A stretch of DNA of 64,000 nucleotides, taken from contig CALUQZ010000003.1 in assembly GCA_944323055.1 (NCBI GenBank), positions 41,950 through 105,949 on the forward strand, in the 5' to 3' direction. This stretch comes from an uncultured Acholeplasmatales bacterium (GTDB lineage Bacteria; Bacillota_I; Bacilli_A; Acholeplasmatales; Anaeroplasmataceae). Positions 18,666 to 27,117 of this stretch are shown here, in pieces. The notes below the pieces were generated by a model. The model searched no databases, was not told the origin of the DNA, and saw only the letters and a program-made list of their open reading frames with translations. Numbering within the stretch: the stretch's first letter is position 1; every line of letters starts with the position of its first letter. Position numbers and translations under genes: made by a program.

Positions 18666-20870
18666 ATGAAAAAAATTGGTTTGTTTTTATTATTATTGTT
18701 TTCATTATTTGTAATATCTTCATGTGATGATACAAGTGATACGCCTACAGCTGTAGTAACATATGTAGATTTAACTAATAATAATGAAGTACTTAAGACA
18801 GAAAATGTAGCGATTGGTTCGACAGCAACTAATTGGACTCCAGAAAAGGAAGGATACATTTTTGATAAGTGGTATGCTACACCATCAATGAATATTGAAT
18901 ATGATTTTACTAAAGAAATAACAGGGGATGTTACAATTTTTGGTAATTTTACAAAAGATGTTTTTGAAGTAGACACTAGAAAATATTACATTTTAGGAAC
19001 AAGTGGAGAAAAGAATTCTATTTTGTTTGGTACGAACTGGAAAATTGGGGATGCTAATAAACAACAATTAACTAAAAACAACTCAGACACGTCTAATATT
19101 TATAGTATTACATTAGACTTATATGTAGGTGATAGTTTTCAATTTGCTATTAACGATGACTTTAATAATCAAAGAGGTTTTGGTTATATTGAAGGGGATG
19201 TCAGTTCATATTTAAAAGAAGAAAAGAGTTATTTAAGTAATGATTCTAATAAAGCTAATATTATAGTTACAAAAGAAGGAAATTATACATTTAATTTAAA
19301 TACTCACCCATGGGCCGATTTATATGATACAGAAAATGAGGCTTATACAGAAGAAAATAAAGAGAACTTTAATTATAGTACAATTGATACAATAGAAGTA
19401 ATATATAATGGAGAAGCTAATAATGCAGGTGATAATACGCCTATTGATATTATGATTAAGGGCTCATATATAACAGCTTGGGGTCATTTATTAGAAGATG
19501 AATATACAATGACTTATAATGAAGATACAGACCTTTATACTTATTCACATGAATTTGTTGCTGGCGATTCATTCTGTTTTTATAATTTTATTAGAGAACA
19601 GGATGAAAATGGGGAGTGGCATTTTGTCGGCTTAGGGCCTATTAATATTAATTCTACTAAGGTTGATGTAAATAATTCGGATGTAAAATATTTAGATTTA
19701 ACAGGTGGAAACATTGGTACTTTAGCTAATGGCACATATAGTTTTACTTATGACCGCAACAAAGATAGTGTAATAGTTAAATATGATGAAACATTTACAA
19801 TTGGCTATGAAGTAAATGACACTTGGTATGTGTCTGGTAGTGGGGCAACTGAACCATTAAAATCTAGTCAATTTGGTTATAATTTAACAGATGCACAAAA
19901 ACTAACTAAAATTGATGAGTATACGTATCAAATAACGATGGATATGGCTAGAGGAGATATGTTCCAAATTGTAGGAAATAGTTCATATGGTTATGCTCAT
20001 AGTTATCAAGATGTAGTAGATCCTGTTAAAGATGGTGTTGAGTATTTTTATAAAGCAGAAGATAATATGGCTTGTCGTGTTGATGGAAATTATACTATAA
20101 CCCTACATTTAGATCAAAATTCACCATTAGGTGATACAATTACTTGGGTAAGAAATGGCGATATTATCCAAGAATTCCAAGTTGATTATGACGTATATTT
20201 AAAATATGCGCCACTATGGGAAGTTTCAGAAACATATGCTACAACAGAAGGAAAAGTTAATGTTAGCGTATATTTAGATAAAGATATAGAATTTTGTTTT
20301 GTTTATTATCCTAAAGGTACACCAATTGAAGAAGTAGGCAGTTATAGTAATCCTGGTGTTACAATAACAGGACAAATGTTAGGAAATGATGGTCAATTTA
20401 ATGATAAAGTAACTAATGAAACAGGCAATAATAACTTTAAAACTTTAGTTAGTGGTTACTACATATTTGAAATAGACTTTACTGAAGGGGCTCCGGTTGT
20501 TAATGTTATAAATTATAAAGAAAAATTACCAGAATTTGAGGCAGTTATAAAAGGACCTGCTTATAATGGTTCTTGGGAAGAATCAGATAAGGTATCTTCA
20601 ATTGATGGTAAAGTTGAATTTGAAGTAACCTTAACAGGAGGCCAAGGATCAAATTATGAATTTGGTTTTACTTTATATGGTGAAAATTTAGGTCAATATG
20701 GTGAATATGTTGGCTACTATAATTTAGGTAGTAGCGGAGATGCTAATTCATATATGGAACAACAAGCTAATAGTGGTAATAATTTTGTTTGTACGAGAAG
20801 TGGCAAATATAAAGTTGTTATTGATAAGAGTGGTTTAAGGACAATAGTTGATTTTTATTTAGTAGATTAA
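18666..20870 (+). CDS. Multi-module carbohydrate-binding-like lipoprotein
   Basis: 734 residues. Lipoprotein signal with lipobox ISSC (Cys20). An InlB B-type repeat (about 30-98) includes GYIFDKWYATPS. Roughly five related beta-sandwich modules of about 110-120 residues follow, with recurring patterns such as GDSFQFAIND, GDSFCFYNF and GDMFQIVGNS, resembling SusE/SusF or starch-binding modules. No catalytic motif is seen. Placement beside a LacI regulator and a maltodextrin operon suggests a surface starch-capture protein. That role is inference. Confidence 0.6.
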   Translation: MKKIGLFLLLLFSLFVISSCDDTSDTPTAVVTYVDLTNNNEVLKTENVAIGSTATNWTPEKEGYIFDKWYATPSMNIEYDFTKEITGDVTIFGNFTKDVFEVDTRKYYILGTSGEKNSILFGTNWKIGDANKQQLTKNNSDTSNIYSITLDLYVGDSFQFAINDDFNNQRGFGYIEGDVSSYLKEEKSYLSNDSNKANIIVTKEGNYTFNLNTHPWADLYDTENEAYTEENKENFNYSTIDTIEVIYNGEANNAGDNTPIDIMIKGSYITAWGHLLEDEYTMTYNEDTDLYTYSHEFVAGDSFCFYNFIREQDENGEWHFVGLGPININSTKVDVNNSDVKYLDLTGGNIGTLANGTYSFTYDRNKDSVIVKYDETFTIGYEVNDTWYVSGSGATEPLKSSQFGYNLTDAQKLTKIDEYTYQITMDMARGDMFQIVGNSSYGYAHSYQDVVDPVKDGVEYFYKAEDNMACRVDGNYTITLHLDQNSPLGDTITWVRNGDIIQEFQVDYDVYLKYAPLWEVSETYATTEGKVNVSVYLDKDIEFCFVYYPKGTPIEEVGSYSNPGVTITGQMLGNDGQFNDKVTNETGNNNFKTLVSGYYIFEIDFTEGAPVVNVINYKEKLPEFEAVIKGPAYNGSWEESDKVSSIDGKVEFEVTLTGGQGSNYEFGFTLYGENLGQYGEYVGYYNLGSSGDANSYMEQQANSGNNFVCTRSGKYKVVIDKSGLRTIVDFYLVD

Positions 20871-20876
20871 ATGAAA

Positions 20877-20920
20877 AAGGAGGTCTTAGCATAAAAGCTA
20901 AAACCTCCTTATATTTTTCT
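20877..20920 (+). terminator. Terminator after the first starch lipoprotein
   Basis: AAGGAGGT-CTTAGC pairs with GCTAA-ACCTCCTT across an ATAAAA loop, followed by ATATTTTT. It separates this gene from the converging small membrane protein. Confidence 0.8.
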
Positions 20921-20922
20921 TA

Positions 20923-21084
20923 TTAAATCAAGGAAAAATAAGATGTAAGTATTACTTCTCCTACTAGAACTAGGGTAAATAAAACTGCCCCTATTTTCAT
21001 TGATTTAGATTCGTCTTTAACAACAAAATAAATTCCGGTAAGTAACACTATTATTACCATAATACAAGCGATTATAGTAGACAT
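20923..21084 (-). CDS. 53-residue two-helix membrane protein
   Basis: Short gene on the minus strand. The ATG at 21084 is preceded by AAGGAGG with eight-base spacing, one of the best ribosome-binding sites in the window. Two hydrophobic segments (STIIACIMVIIVLLTGIYFV and GAVLFTLVLVGEVILTSYF) flank a charged loop, VKDESKSMK. A promoter with a LacI/CcpA-like site lies upstream. The family is not recognised. Location between the starch lipoprotein and LacI hints at a role in that locus. Confidence 0.7.
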   Translation of the reverse strand: MSTIIACIMVIIVLLTGIYFVVKDESKSMKIGAVLFTLVLVGEVILTSYFSLI

Positions 21085-21114
21085 AAATATAACCTCCTTA
21101 CTAAAATCGGCTAT

Positions 21115-21159
21115 ATTATATATTTAAAAATCTATAAAGCAAGTAAGAAAACGCTTGAA
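21115..21159 (-). promoter_or_regulatory. Promoter and operator-like site of the 53-residue protein
   Basis: On the minus strand TTGCTT (21142-21137), 16 bases, TATAAT (21120-21115). Just upstream, GAAAACGCTTGAA (plus strand 21147-21159) resembles the locus's other CG-centred operators and a CcpA cre half-palindrome. Confidence 0.55.
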
Positions 21160-21186
21160 ATTAATTGTGTAACAATGAAAATGATT

Positions 21187-21984
21187 TTAAAAATGAAAAA
21201 CATGTTCAGACACTTCTCTATGTTCAATAGCTAAAATAGTTGAATTAATAATAACATTAATAAAATTAGACATGTTAACTGTATCGCGATAAGATAATAT
21301 TCCCTTAGCACTTAAATATGAAAGTAAAGAATCAGAAGTAACTACAATTTTTTTATCTTTTATTTCGTTAATTAAATTTTCTAATTGTAAAAAATTTGAT
21401 ACATAGATTGTTTTAGGGTTAAATTGACTTACAAGTTTATTTAATTCATCAGAGTGATATTTAAATGTTAGTAAAACATAGTCATCTAGAAGTAGTGTAC
21501 TTTTAATATCTTTATATACTCGACATATTTCAAAAGTCCAAGGAATATGTCTTTTACATTCTATAGCTATGACAGGTATAACATTAGATTTAGAAACAGT
21601 AATAAAGTCTTCATCAGATAAACCTAAAGTTAAAATAGCGTCGACATAATTTATATTGGTATTGTAATTAGAAGTTAATAAAATAACAGTATAATTTTCT
21701 TCATTAAACCTAGTTATGATTTTATAACATAATTCTAATAGATGAGAATTGATTAAAGCAAAATCATATTTTCCGACATAAATACCAATTGTTTTAGTTT
21801 GTCCTTTTGCTAAAATGCTAGCAGCATTATTTTTTTTATAATTATGTAAGGCTGCTATTTGTTCTATTTTTATTCTAGTCTCTTCACTAATTCTTTGATT
21901 AGGTGTTTTGTTTAAAACGTATGACACAGTAGCTACTGATACGTTAGCTTCTTTAGCAATATCTATCAATCTTGTTTTTTTCAT
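21187..21984 (-). CDS. LacI-family transcriptional regulator, shortened effector domain
   Basis: 265 residues. N-terminal LacI HTH RLIDIAKEANVSVATVSYVL plus hinge region (AASILAKGQTKTIGIYVG). LacI proteins are normally about 330-340 residues, and the effector-binding part here is about 70 residues short with weak similarity, so sugar sensing may be altered. It is divergent from the maltodextrin operon with CG-centred palindromes between them. It probably represses starch/maltodextrin genes. Confidence 0.8.
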   Translation of the reverse strand: MKKTRLIDIAKEANVSVATVSYVLNKTPNQRISEETRIKIEQIAALHNYKKNNAASILAKGQTKTIGIYVGKYDFALINSHLLELCYKIITRFNEENYTVILLTSNYNTNINYVDAILTLGLSDEDFITVSKSNVIPVIAIECKRHIPWTFEICRVYKDIKSTLLLDDYVLLTFKYHSDELNKLVSQFNPKTIYVSNFLQLENLINEIKDKKIVVTSDSLLSYLSAKGILSYRDTVNMSNFINVIINSTILAIEHREVSEHVFHF

Positions 21985-21990
21985 AGGTAT

Positions 21991-22017
21991 GTATCAATAT
22001 AGATACTGTCACCTCCT
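21991..22017 (-). promoter_or_regulatory. Unusually distant ribosome-binding site bridged by a small hairpin
   Basis: A strong AAAGGAGGTGA lies about 25 bases upstream of the LacI ATG, too far for normal initiation. Between them GTATC-TATATT-GATAC can fold and would bring the site to normal distance. No in-frame start lies closer: a TGA precedes the ATG in frame. Confidence 0.4.
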
Positions 22018-22103
22018 TTTGTGATGATTTAATTATAACCATTAATTTAATTAAAATCTACAATTAATTTGACTTAAAATTAAATTAAATTAATTTAAAA
22101 GGC

Positions 22104-22192
22104 TTTACAATTTAATCATTTTAAATTATAATTTTATTGCAATGGTTAAGCGCTTAACTTTATTTTTTTAAAATATTTTGAAAGCGCTTCCC
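22104..22192 (+). promoter_or_regulatory. Maltodextrin operon promoter with two operators
   Basis: TTTACA (22104-22109), 17 bases, TATAAT (22127-22132). Downstream of the expected start are the perfect palindrome GTTAAGCGCTTAAC (22145-22158) and TTGAAAGCGCTTCCC (22178-22192), which matches the CcpA cre consensus almost fully. Both positions suit repression by the divergent LacI protein and/or CcpA. Confidence 0.75.
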
Positions 22193-22217
22193 AAACAAGA
22201 AAATAGTGGAGGATAAA

Positions 22218-23975
22218 ATGAAAAAAATATTAAAAGTCCTAAGTATGTTAGTTTTAGTTTGCTTAGTAGGTATTGTTTTAGGTTCATGTAATGATAATGA
22301 TCAAAACAATGAAAATCCTACTACTTACAAAGTAACATTTTATGCAGGCGATTCAGAAGACGATGAAGTCTTAAAACAAGTAGAGGTAGAAAGTGGACAA
22401 ACTGTTGAAGAATGGACACCTGAAAATAAAGAAGATGGTTCTACCTTTGTTGGTTGGTATGCAACACCATCATTAACTCATGAATTTGATTTTTCAACAC
22501 CAATTACTAAAGATACATCTGTTTTTAGTATGTGGGCAAGTCAACAAGAAGATAATAGAACTTGGGAAATTGTTGGAAATTTAACAGGTGAATTAGCCGG
22601 CTCAAATTGGGGTAATGGTAATTATGGTAAAGATGTATTTAAACTAGAAAAAGTAGAAGGCAAACCTAATGTGTTTGAAGGTACTTTCGAATTAACACAA
22701 AATAATGAATTCCAATTTGCGGTATTAGAATTTACTGAAGAACACACTACATCAAAGTGGGTAGCCCAAATGGGTGGTGGCTTACTTGATCAAGGTGATA
22801 ATGAATGGTTTAAAGCTGAAGAAAATTATTTAGATCCACAAGCTTGGAAATCTAATATTGTTGTTTTAGTTTCTGGTGAATATAAATTTACATTAACTAC
22901 TGATCAAACTACACCAGAAGCCGGAGTTATTGATGTAGAACGTATTGGCGATATTGAAGAAGATGTTACACCATTTGAACCATTTATTGGTGGAAGTTTA
23001 ACTCATGGTCAACATACAACTAAAGCTGATAATCCAGATTTATTCTTCCCAGTTGGTGAACTTGTTGGAGATAATATTGTTTGGACTGGAGAATTTAGCT
23101 TTAATGCTGGTGAAAGAATTAATATTTTAATGGTTGTTAATGACTGGAATGTACAATTAAATCAACAACATAACGTTTTAGATAAAGAAAATACAGATGC
23201 TCAAAATGTTAATATAAATAGTGCTAATGAAATTGAAATTATTAATTCTGGTAAATATAAAGTAGTTATTACAGCTAATAAAGATGTAGCAAGTGTAATA
23301 AGTGAAGATGTTATAGGTGCTAATTTAGATACATATAATAATTATGAATCATATAGTGTTAAATTAACTAAAGTTGGTGATTTTGAAAAAACAGAAGGTA
23401 TTGTTTATAATACTTATAATGTTAAATACAACGGTAAGGGCGATGATTATACAGTTTATGTACGTAATGGTGCCCAATTCCCAACTATTAAAAACCCAAC
23501 TTTAGCTGATGGTGAAACATTAGTTGGTTGGTATTATGAAGTTGAAGAAGAAAAAGTTGGTTTAGGTTATGAAGTTGTTTTAGAAGCATCTAATGTTACT
23601 TATGATTTAAATTATGAAGTTATCACAGCAAGTTCAACGACAAACGATCCAAGAAAATTCTGGATTAAAGGTGATTCAACAGCAACTTTAGATGGAACAA
23701 CTGTATCTTGGGCAAATCAAACACATTATTTAAAACAAACTTCAGCACACACTTATGAAGGAACTTTAGTTGTAAATGGTGCGTTCAATTTCCAAATTGT
23801 TTCTGATTTATATGGTGTAAATCAAGCTATTTATTATCGTACAGGGGCAGTAGAAAACCCAGGTGATTTTATTGACAAAACATCATTAGCTAATATTAAA
23901 ATAACTGAATCTGGTACTTATAAATTAGTATTTAATTCATTAACAGGTAAAGTTACTATAACAGTAGTTGAATAA
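22218..23975 (+). CDS. Carbohydrate-binding-like lipoprotein at the head of the maltodextrin operon
   Basis: 585 residues. Lipobox LGSC follows a hydrophobic signal. An InlB-type repeat (TFVGWYATPSLTHEFDF) is followed by at least three beta modules with NEFQFAVLEF, GERINILMVVNDW and GAFNFQIVSDL, like those of the lipoprotein at 18666. A second InlB-like segment (GETLVGWYYEV) lies near residue 440. A GTG at 22206 lies over the ribosome-binding site, so ATG 22218 is chosen. Probable surface glycan-binding partner of the ABC importer. Confidence 0.65.
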   Translation: MKKILKVLSMLVLVCLVGIVLGSCNDNDQNNENPTTYKVTFYAGDSEDDEVLKQVEVESGQTVEEWTPENKEDGSTFVGWYATPSLTHEFDFSTPITKDTSVFSMWASQQEDNRTWEIVGNLTGELAGSNWGNGNYGKDVFKLEKVEGKPNVFEGTFELTQNNEFQFAVLEFTEEHTTSKWVAQMGGGLLDQGDNEWFKAEENYLDPQAWKSNIVVLVSGEYKFTLTTDQTTPEAGVIDVERIGDIEEDVTPFEPFIGGSLTHGQHTTKADNPDLFFPVGELVGDNIVWTGEFSFNAGERINILMVVNDWNVQLNQQHNVLDKENTDAQNVNINSANEIEIINSGKYKVVITANKDVASVISEDVIGANLDTYNNYESYSVKLTKVGDFEKTEGIVYNTYNVKYNGKGDDYTVYVRNGAQFPTIKNPTLADGETLVGWYYEVEEEKVGLGYEVVLEASNVTYDLNYEVITASSTTNDPRKFWIKGDSTATLDGTTVSWANQTHYLKQTSAHTYEGTLVVNGAFNFQIVSDLYGVNQAIYYRTGAVENPGDFIDKTSLANIKITESGTYKLVFNSLTGKVTITVVE

Positions 23976-23996
23976 TAACTAGGAGGTCTATATCTA

Positions 23997-25703
23997 GTGA
24001 TTTATGAAGCAGTCTATCATGAAGCTTCTTCAAACTATAGTTATCCTAGTAATAATAATGAAATGACTCTTAGATTAAGGGTTTCTAGTAAAGATAGTTT
24101 TAAAGAAGTAAATGTTATTTATGGTAATAAATATGATTACTATATTAAACAAAAAAAGATTAAAATGACCTTAAAATATGAAACAAATTTATTTAATTAT
24201 TATGAGGTAATAATTAAATTAGATGATTTAAGATTTGTTTATATATTTGAATTAATAGAAAACACAAAAACATATTATTTTTGTGAAGAAGGCGTTAAAG
24301 AAACTTATGATTTTGCCTATGCTTATTTTAATTGCTTCCAATATCCTTATATTAATGATATAGATCTACATAAAAGAATTGATTGGTTAAAGAATAGAGT
24401 TTTCTATCAAATATTTATAGATAGATTTAATTTAGGAGATAAAAATAAAGATTTAAGTTACATCAATTTAAAAGTTGATGAAATTCCTAAACCTACTAGT
24501 TTTTATGGAGGAGATTTAAAGGGCATTATTAACAAATTAGATTATTTAAAAGACTTAGGAGTTAATGCCCTTTATCTAACTCCTATTTTTAAATCAATAT
24601 CTAATCATAAATATGATATTTCGGATTATTATAGTATAGATAGTCAATTTGGTTCAAAAGAAGATTTAAAAGAGTTAATAAAAAAGGCGCATGAAAATGA
24701 TATTAAAATTATTTTAGATGCTGTTTTTAATCACTGCTCAGATAGATTTTTTGCTTTTGAAGATGTTATAAAAAAAGGAAAAGAATCTAAATATTTTGAT
24801 TGGTTTATTATACATGGAGATAAAATAGATCAACAAAAAGTCAATTATGAAATCTTTTCAATCTGTCCATATTTGCCAAAATTAAATACATCAAACAAAG
24901 AAGTTAGAGAATATTTAATAGAAATTGGTAAATATTATGTTAGAGAGTTTGATATTGATGGTTGGCGACTTGATGTAGCTGATGAACTTAGTCATCGTTT
25001 TTGGCGAGAGTTTAGAGTGGCAATTAAAGAAATTAAAGAAGATTGTTTATTAGTAGCTGAAAATTGGCATAATAGTTATCCATTCTTAAAAGGTGATGAA
25101 TTTGATTCTATTATGCATTATTCTTTTACAAAGGCTACATTAGATTTTTTAGCTTTTTCTAAGAGTGATTGTTATGAAACAGCACATACATTAAATGCTT
25201 TACTTACAAGAAACACAGATATGGTTAATGATATGATGTTAAATCTGTTAGATACCCATGATACTGATAGATTTTATACATCTTGTAATAAGGATATTGA
25301 TTTATTGTTATGTGCTTTAGCATTGCAATTTACATTTAAAGGTGTTCCTGGTTTATATTATGGGATAGAAATTCCACTAGAAGGTGGGTATGACCCCGAT
25401 AATAGAAGACCTATGAATTTTGCTAAAATAGATAATAATAGTGTTTATTTTAAAACAATAAAAGAATTAATTAAAATTAGGAAGACTAATAAAGCTTTAC
25501 AATATGGTGATATTTTTATTACTGCTCAAAAAGGATTATTAATACTTAAACGAAAAAAAGAAGATAGTGAATTAACTCTATATATAAATAATTCAGGTGT
25601 AGACGTTAATTGTAATTTTAAAAATATTATTTTAGGTCATAACTATAAGGATTATATTTTATATAACAAAGGATTTGTGATTGTTTCGGAGGTGAAAAAG
25701 TGA
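23997..25703 (+). CDS. GH13 cyclomaltodextrinase/neopullulanase-type alpha-glucosidase
   Basis: 568 residues without a signal peptide, hence cytoplasmic. An N-terminal beta domain of about 120 residues (CBM34-like) is followed by the GH13 barrel: DAVFNHC, nucleophile GWRLDVADE, acid/base LLVAENW, and LLDTHDTDR. RVFYQIFIDRFNLGD and FYGGDLKGIINKLDYL are typical of the GH13_20 subfamily. It would cut imported maltodextrins. GTG start with AGGAGG upstream. It overlaps the next gene by four bases. Confidence 0.88.
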   Translation: MIYEAVYHEASSNYSYPSNNNEMTLRLRVSSKDSFKEVNVIYGNKYDYYIKQKKIKMTLKYETNLFNYYEVIIKLDDLRFVYIFELIENTKTYYFCEEGVKETYDFAYAYFNCFQYPYINDIDLHKRIDWLKNRVFYQIFIDRFNLGDKNKDLSYINLKVDEIPKPTSFYGGDLKGIINKLDYLKDLGVNALYLTPIFKSISNHKYDISDYYSIDSQFGSKEDLKELIKKAHENDIKIILDAVFNHCSDRFFAFEDVIKKGKESKYFDWFIIHGDKIDQQKVNYEIFSICPYLPKLNTSNKEVREYLIEIGKYYVREFDIDGWRLDVADELSHRFWREFRVAIKEIKEDCLLVAENWHNSYPFLKGDEFDSIMHYSFTKATLDFLAFSKSDCYETAHTLNALLTRNTDMVNDMMLNLLDTHDTDRFYTSCNKDIDLLLCALALQFTFKGVPGLYYGIEIPLEGGYDPDNRRPMNFAKIDNNSVYFKTIKELIKIRKTNKALQYGDIFITAQKGLLILKRKKEDSELTLYINNSGVDVNCNFKNIILGHNYKDYILYNKGFVIVSEVKK

Positions 25704-27109
25704 AAAAAATCATTATAATTATTGGACATTTTATTGTTATATTTGTCATATTAATAGCGGTTGGGTTGATACCTGAAGATGTTGAGGCTAGTAGGAGCGA
25801 TATATTTACAGGTGAATTAGAAAGAAATGTAAAAATAAAAGTTTTAGAAAATGATATAGCTAGAGAATTAGGTTATTTAGATGAGCTATTAAATGCATTT
25901 AATGAAGAATATAAAGAATATGGAATTGAAGCAGTAGATGCAGATATGTCTGAAAGTTCTGATTTAATTCAAGATGGACCATATGGCTATGGACCAGATG
26001 TTTTATATCAAGCTAATGATAGTATTATGAAATATGTAGATGGTAGACATATTTTACCAATTCCAGTTACAGAAATAGAAGATTATGAAGATATTCAAGA
26101 AGGGGCTTGGGATGCTTATTCTAAGAATAATTCTATTTGGGGTGTGCCTGTTAATGTTCAAGAACCATTGCTTTTCTATCGTAAGGATTTATTACCAGAT
26201 GATTGGCAACAAAATTGGGATAAAGATAAAAATAATGTTCCAGATATGATTGAATATTGGCCAGATTTATATGCTTATTCAAAAGAATTATATGATGATA
26301 ATAATCCTGATTCATTTGGCTTTATGAAATCATATGAACAGCCTTATTTCTCATTAGGTTATTTATTCTCTTATGGTGGCTATATATTTGGTGATGACAA
26401 TACTAATATTGATGATATTGGTATATCAGCCGGAAATTCTTATTTAGGTGCTAATGTTGTGTTACAACAAGCAGCTATAATGGATGAAAGATGTATTGAT
26501 GGTTCAATTACGTCAATTGCTTATCAACAACTTGCTGAAGGTAATTTTTTTGCAACTGCAACAACACCAGATGTTACTAATATGTTTATTGAAGCCATAG
26601 AAGGGGAAGGATTAGACCCTGATGAATGTTTAGGGGTAACTACAATGCCTAAATTACCTGTTTCAGGTGATTTAACTGATCGTGATGGTGAAGTTTTTGA
26701 TAGTATTTCAATGGGTGGTGTTCATGGATATGCTATTTCAGCCTATACAGAATCTCCTAATGCTTGTTTAGCTTTTATTAATTTTGCAACGCAATATGAA
26801 ATGTTAAAGACTAGAAATGAGTTGTTAGGTGTTGTTCCTGCTCGTACTAGTTTAGCAGAAGAATTACGTGGAATTAATATGGAAGTTATCAAGGATTTAC
26901 AAGAAGGAAAGATTTATATTATGCCATCAAACAGTGAGTTGACATCAGTTTGGGGTGCTGTTACGACGCTATTTACTGATTTAGCAGCTGATCCTTATAG
27001 AGTTGCTGGCAGTTCAAATCCACCAAAATATTTGACGATGGAAGCTATTAAGGCTAGGGTAGAACAAGCAAATCAAGAGATAATTGATACTTTAACTACT
27101 TTAGGATAG
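25700..27109 (+). CDS. Maltodextrin-type ABC substrate-binding protein, membrane-anchored without lipobox
   Basis: 469 residues, solute-binding family 1. GTG start overlapping the amylase stop. The N-terminal hydrophobic segment IIIIIGHFIVIFVILIAVG lacks the lipobox cysteine normal for Gram-positive binding proteins, so it is probably an uncleaved anchor or uses signal peptidase I near VEAS. Binding-protein features include WGVPVNVQEPLLFYRKDLLP, MGGVHGYAISAYTE and ACLAFINFATQYE. It precedes the two permease genes. Confidence 0.82.
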   Translation: MKKIIIIIGHFIVIFVILIAVGLIPEDVEASRSDIFTGELERNVKIKVLENDIARELGYLDELLNAFNEEYKEYGIEAVDADMSESSDLIQDGPYGYGPDVLYQANDSIMKYVDGRHILPIPVTEIEDYEDIQEGAWDAYSKNNSIWGVPVNVQEPLLFYRKDLLPDDWQQNWDKDKNNVPDMIEYWPDLYAYSKELYDDNNPDSFGFMKSYEQPYFSLGYLFSYGGYIFGDDNTNIDDIGISAGNSYLGANVVLQQAAIMDERCIDGSITSIAYQQLAEGNFFATATTPDVTNMFIEAIEGEGLDPDECLGVTTMPKLPVSGDLTDRDGEVFDSISMGGVHGYAISAYTESPNACLAFINFATQYEMLKTRNELLGVVPARTSLAEELRGINMEVIKDLQEGKIYIMPSNSELTSVWGAVTTLFTDLAADPYRVAGSSNPPKYLTMEAIKARVEQANQEIIDTLTTLG

Positions 27110-27117
27110 GTGATAAG

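Noticed and set aside
18632..18976. Minus-strand open frame of 114 codons opposite the first starch lipoprotein
   Set aside because: No ribosome-binding site; low-complexity antisense of a signal peptide and InlB repeat; the plus-strand gene has all expected features.
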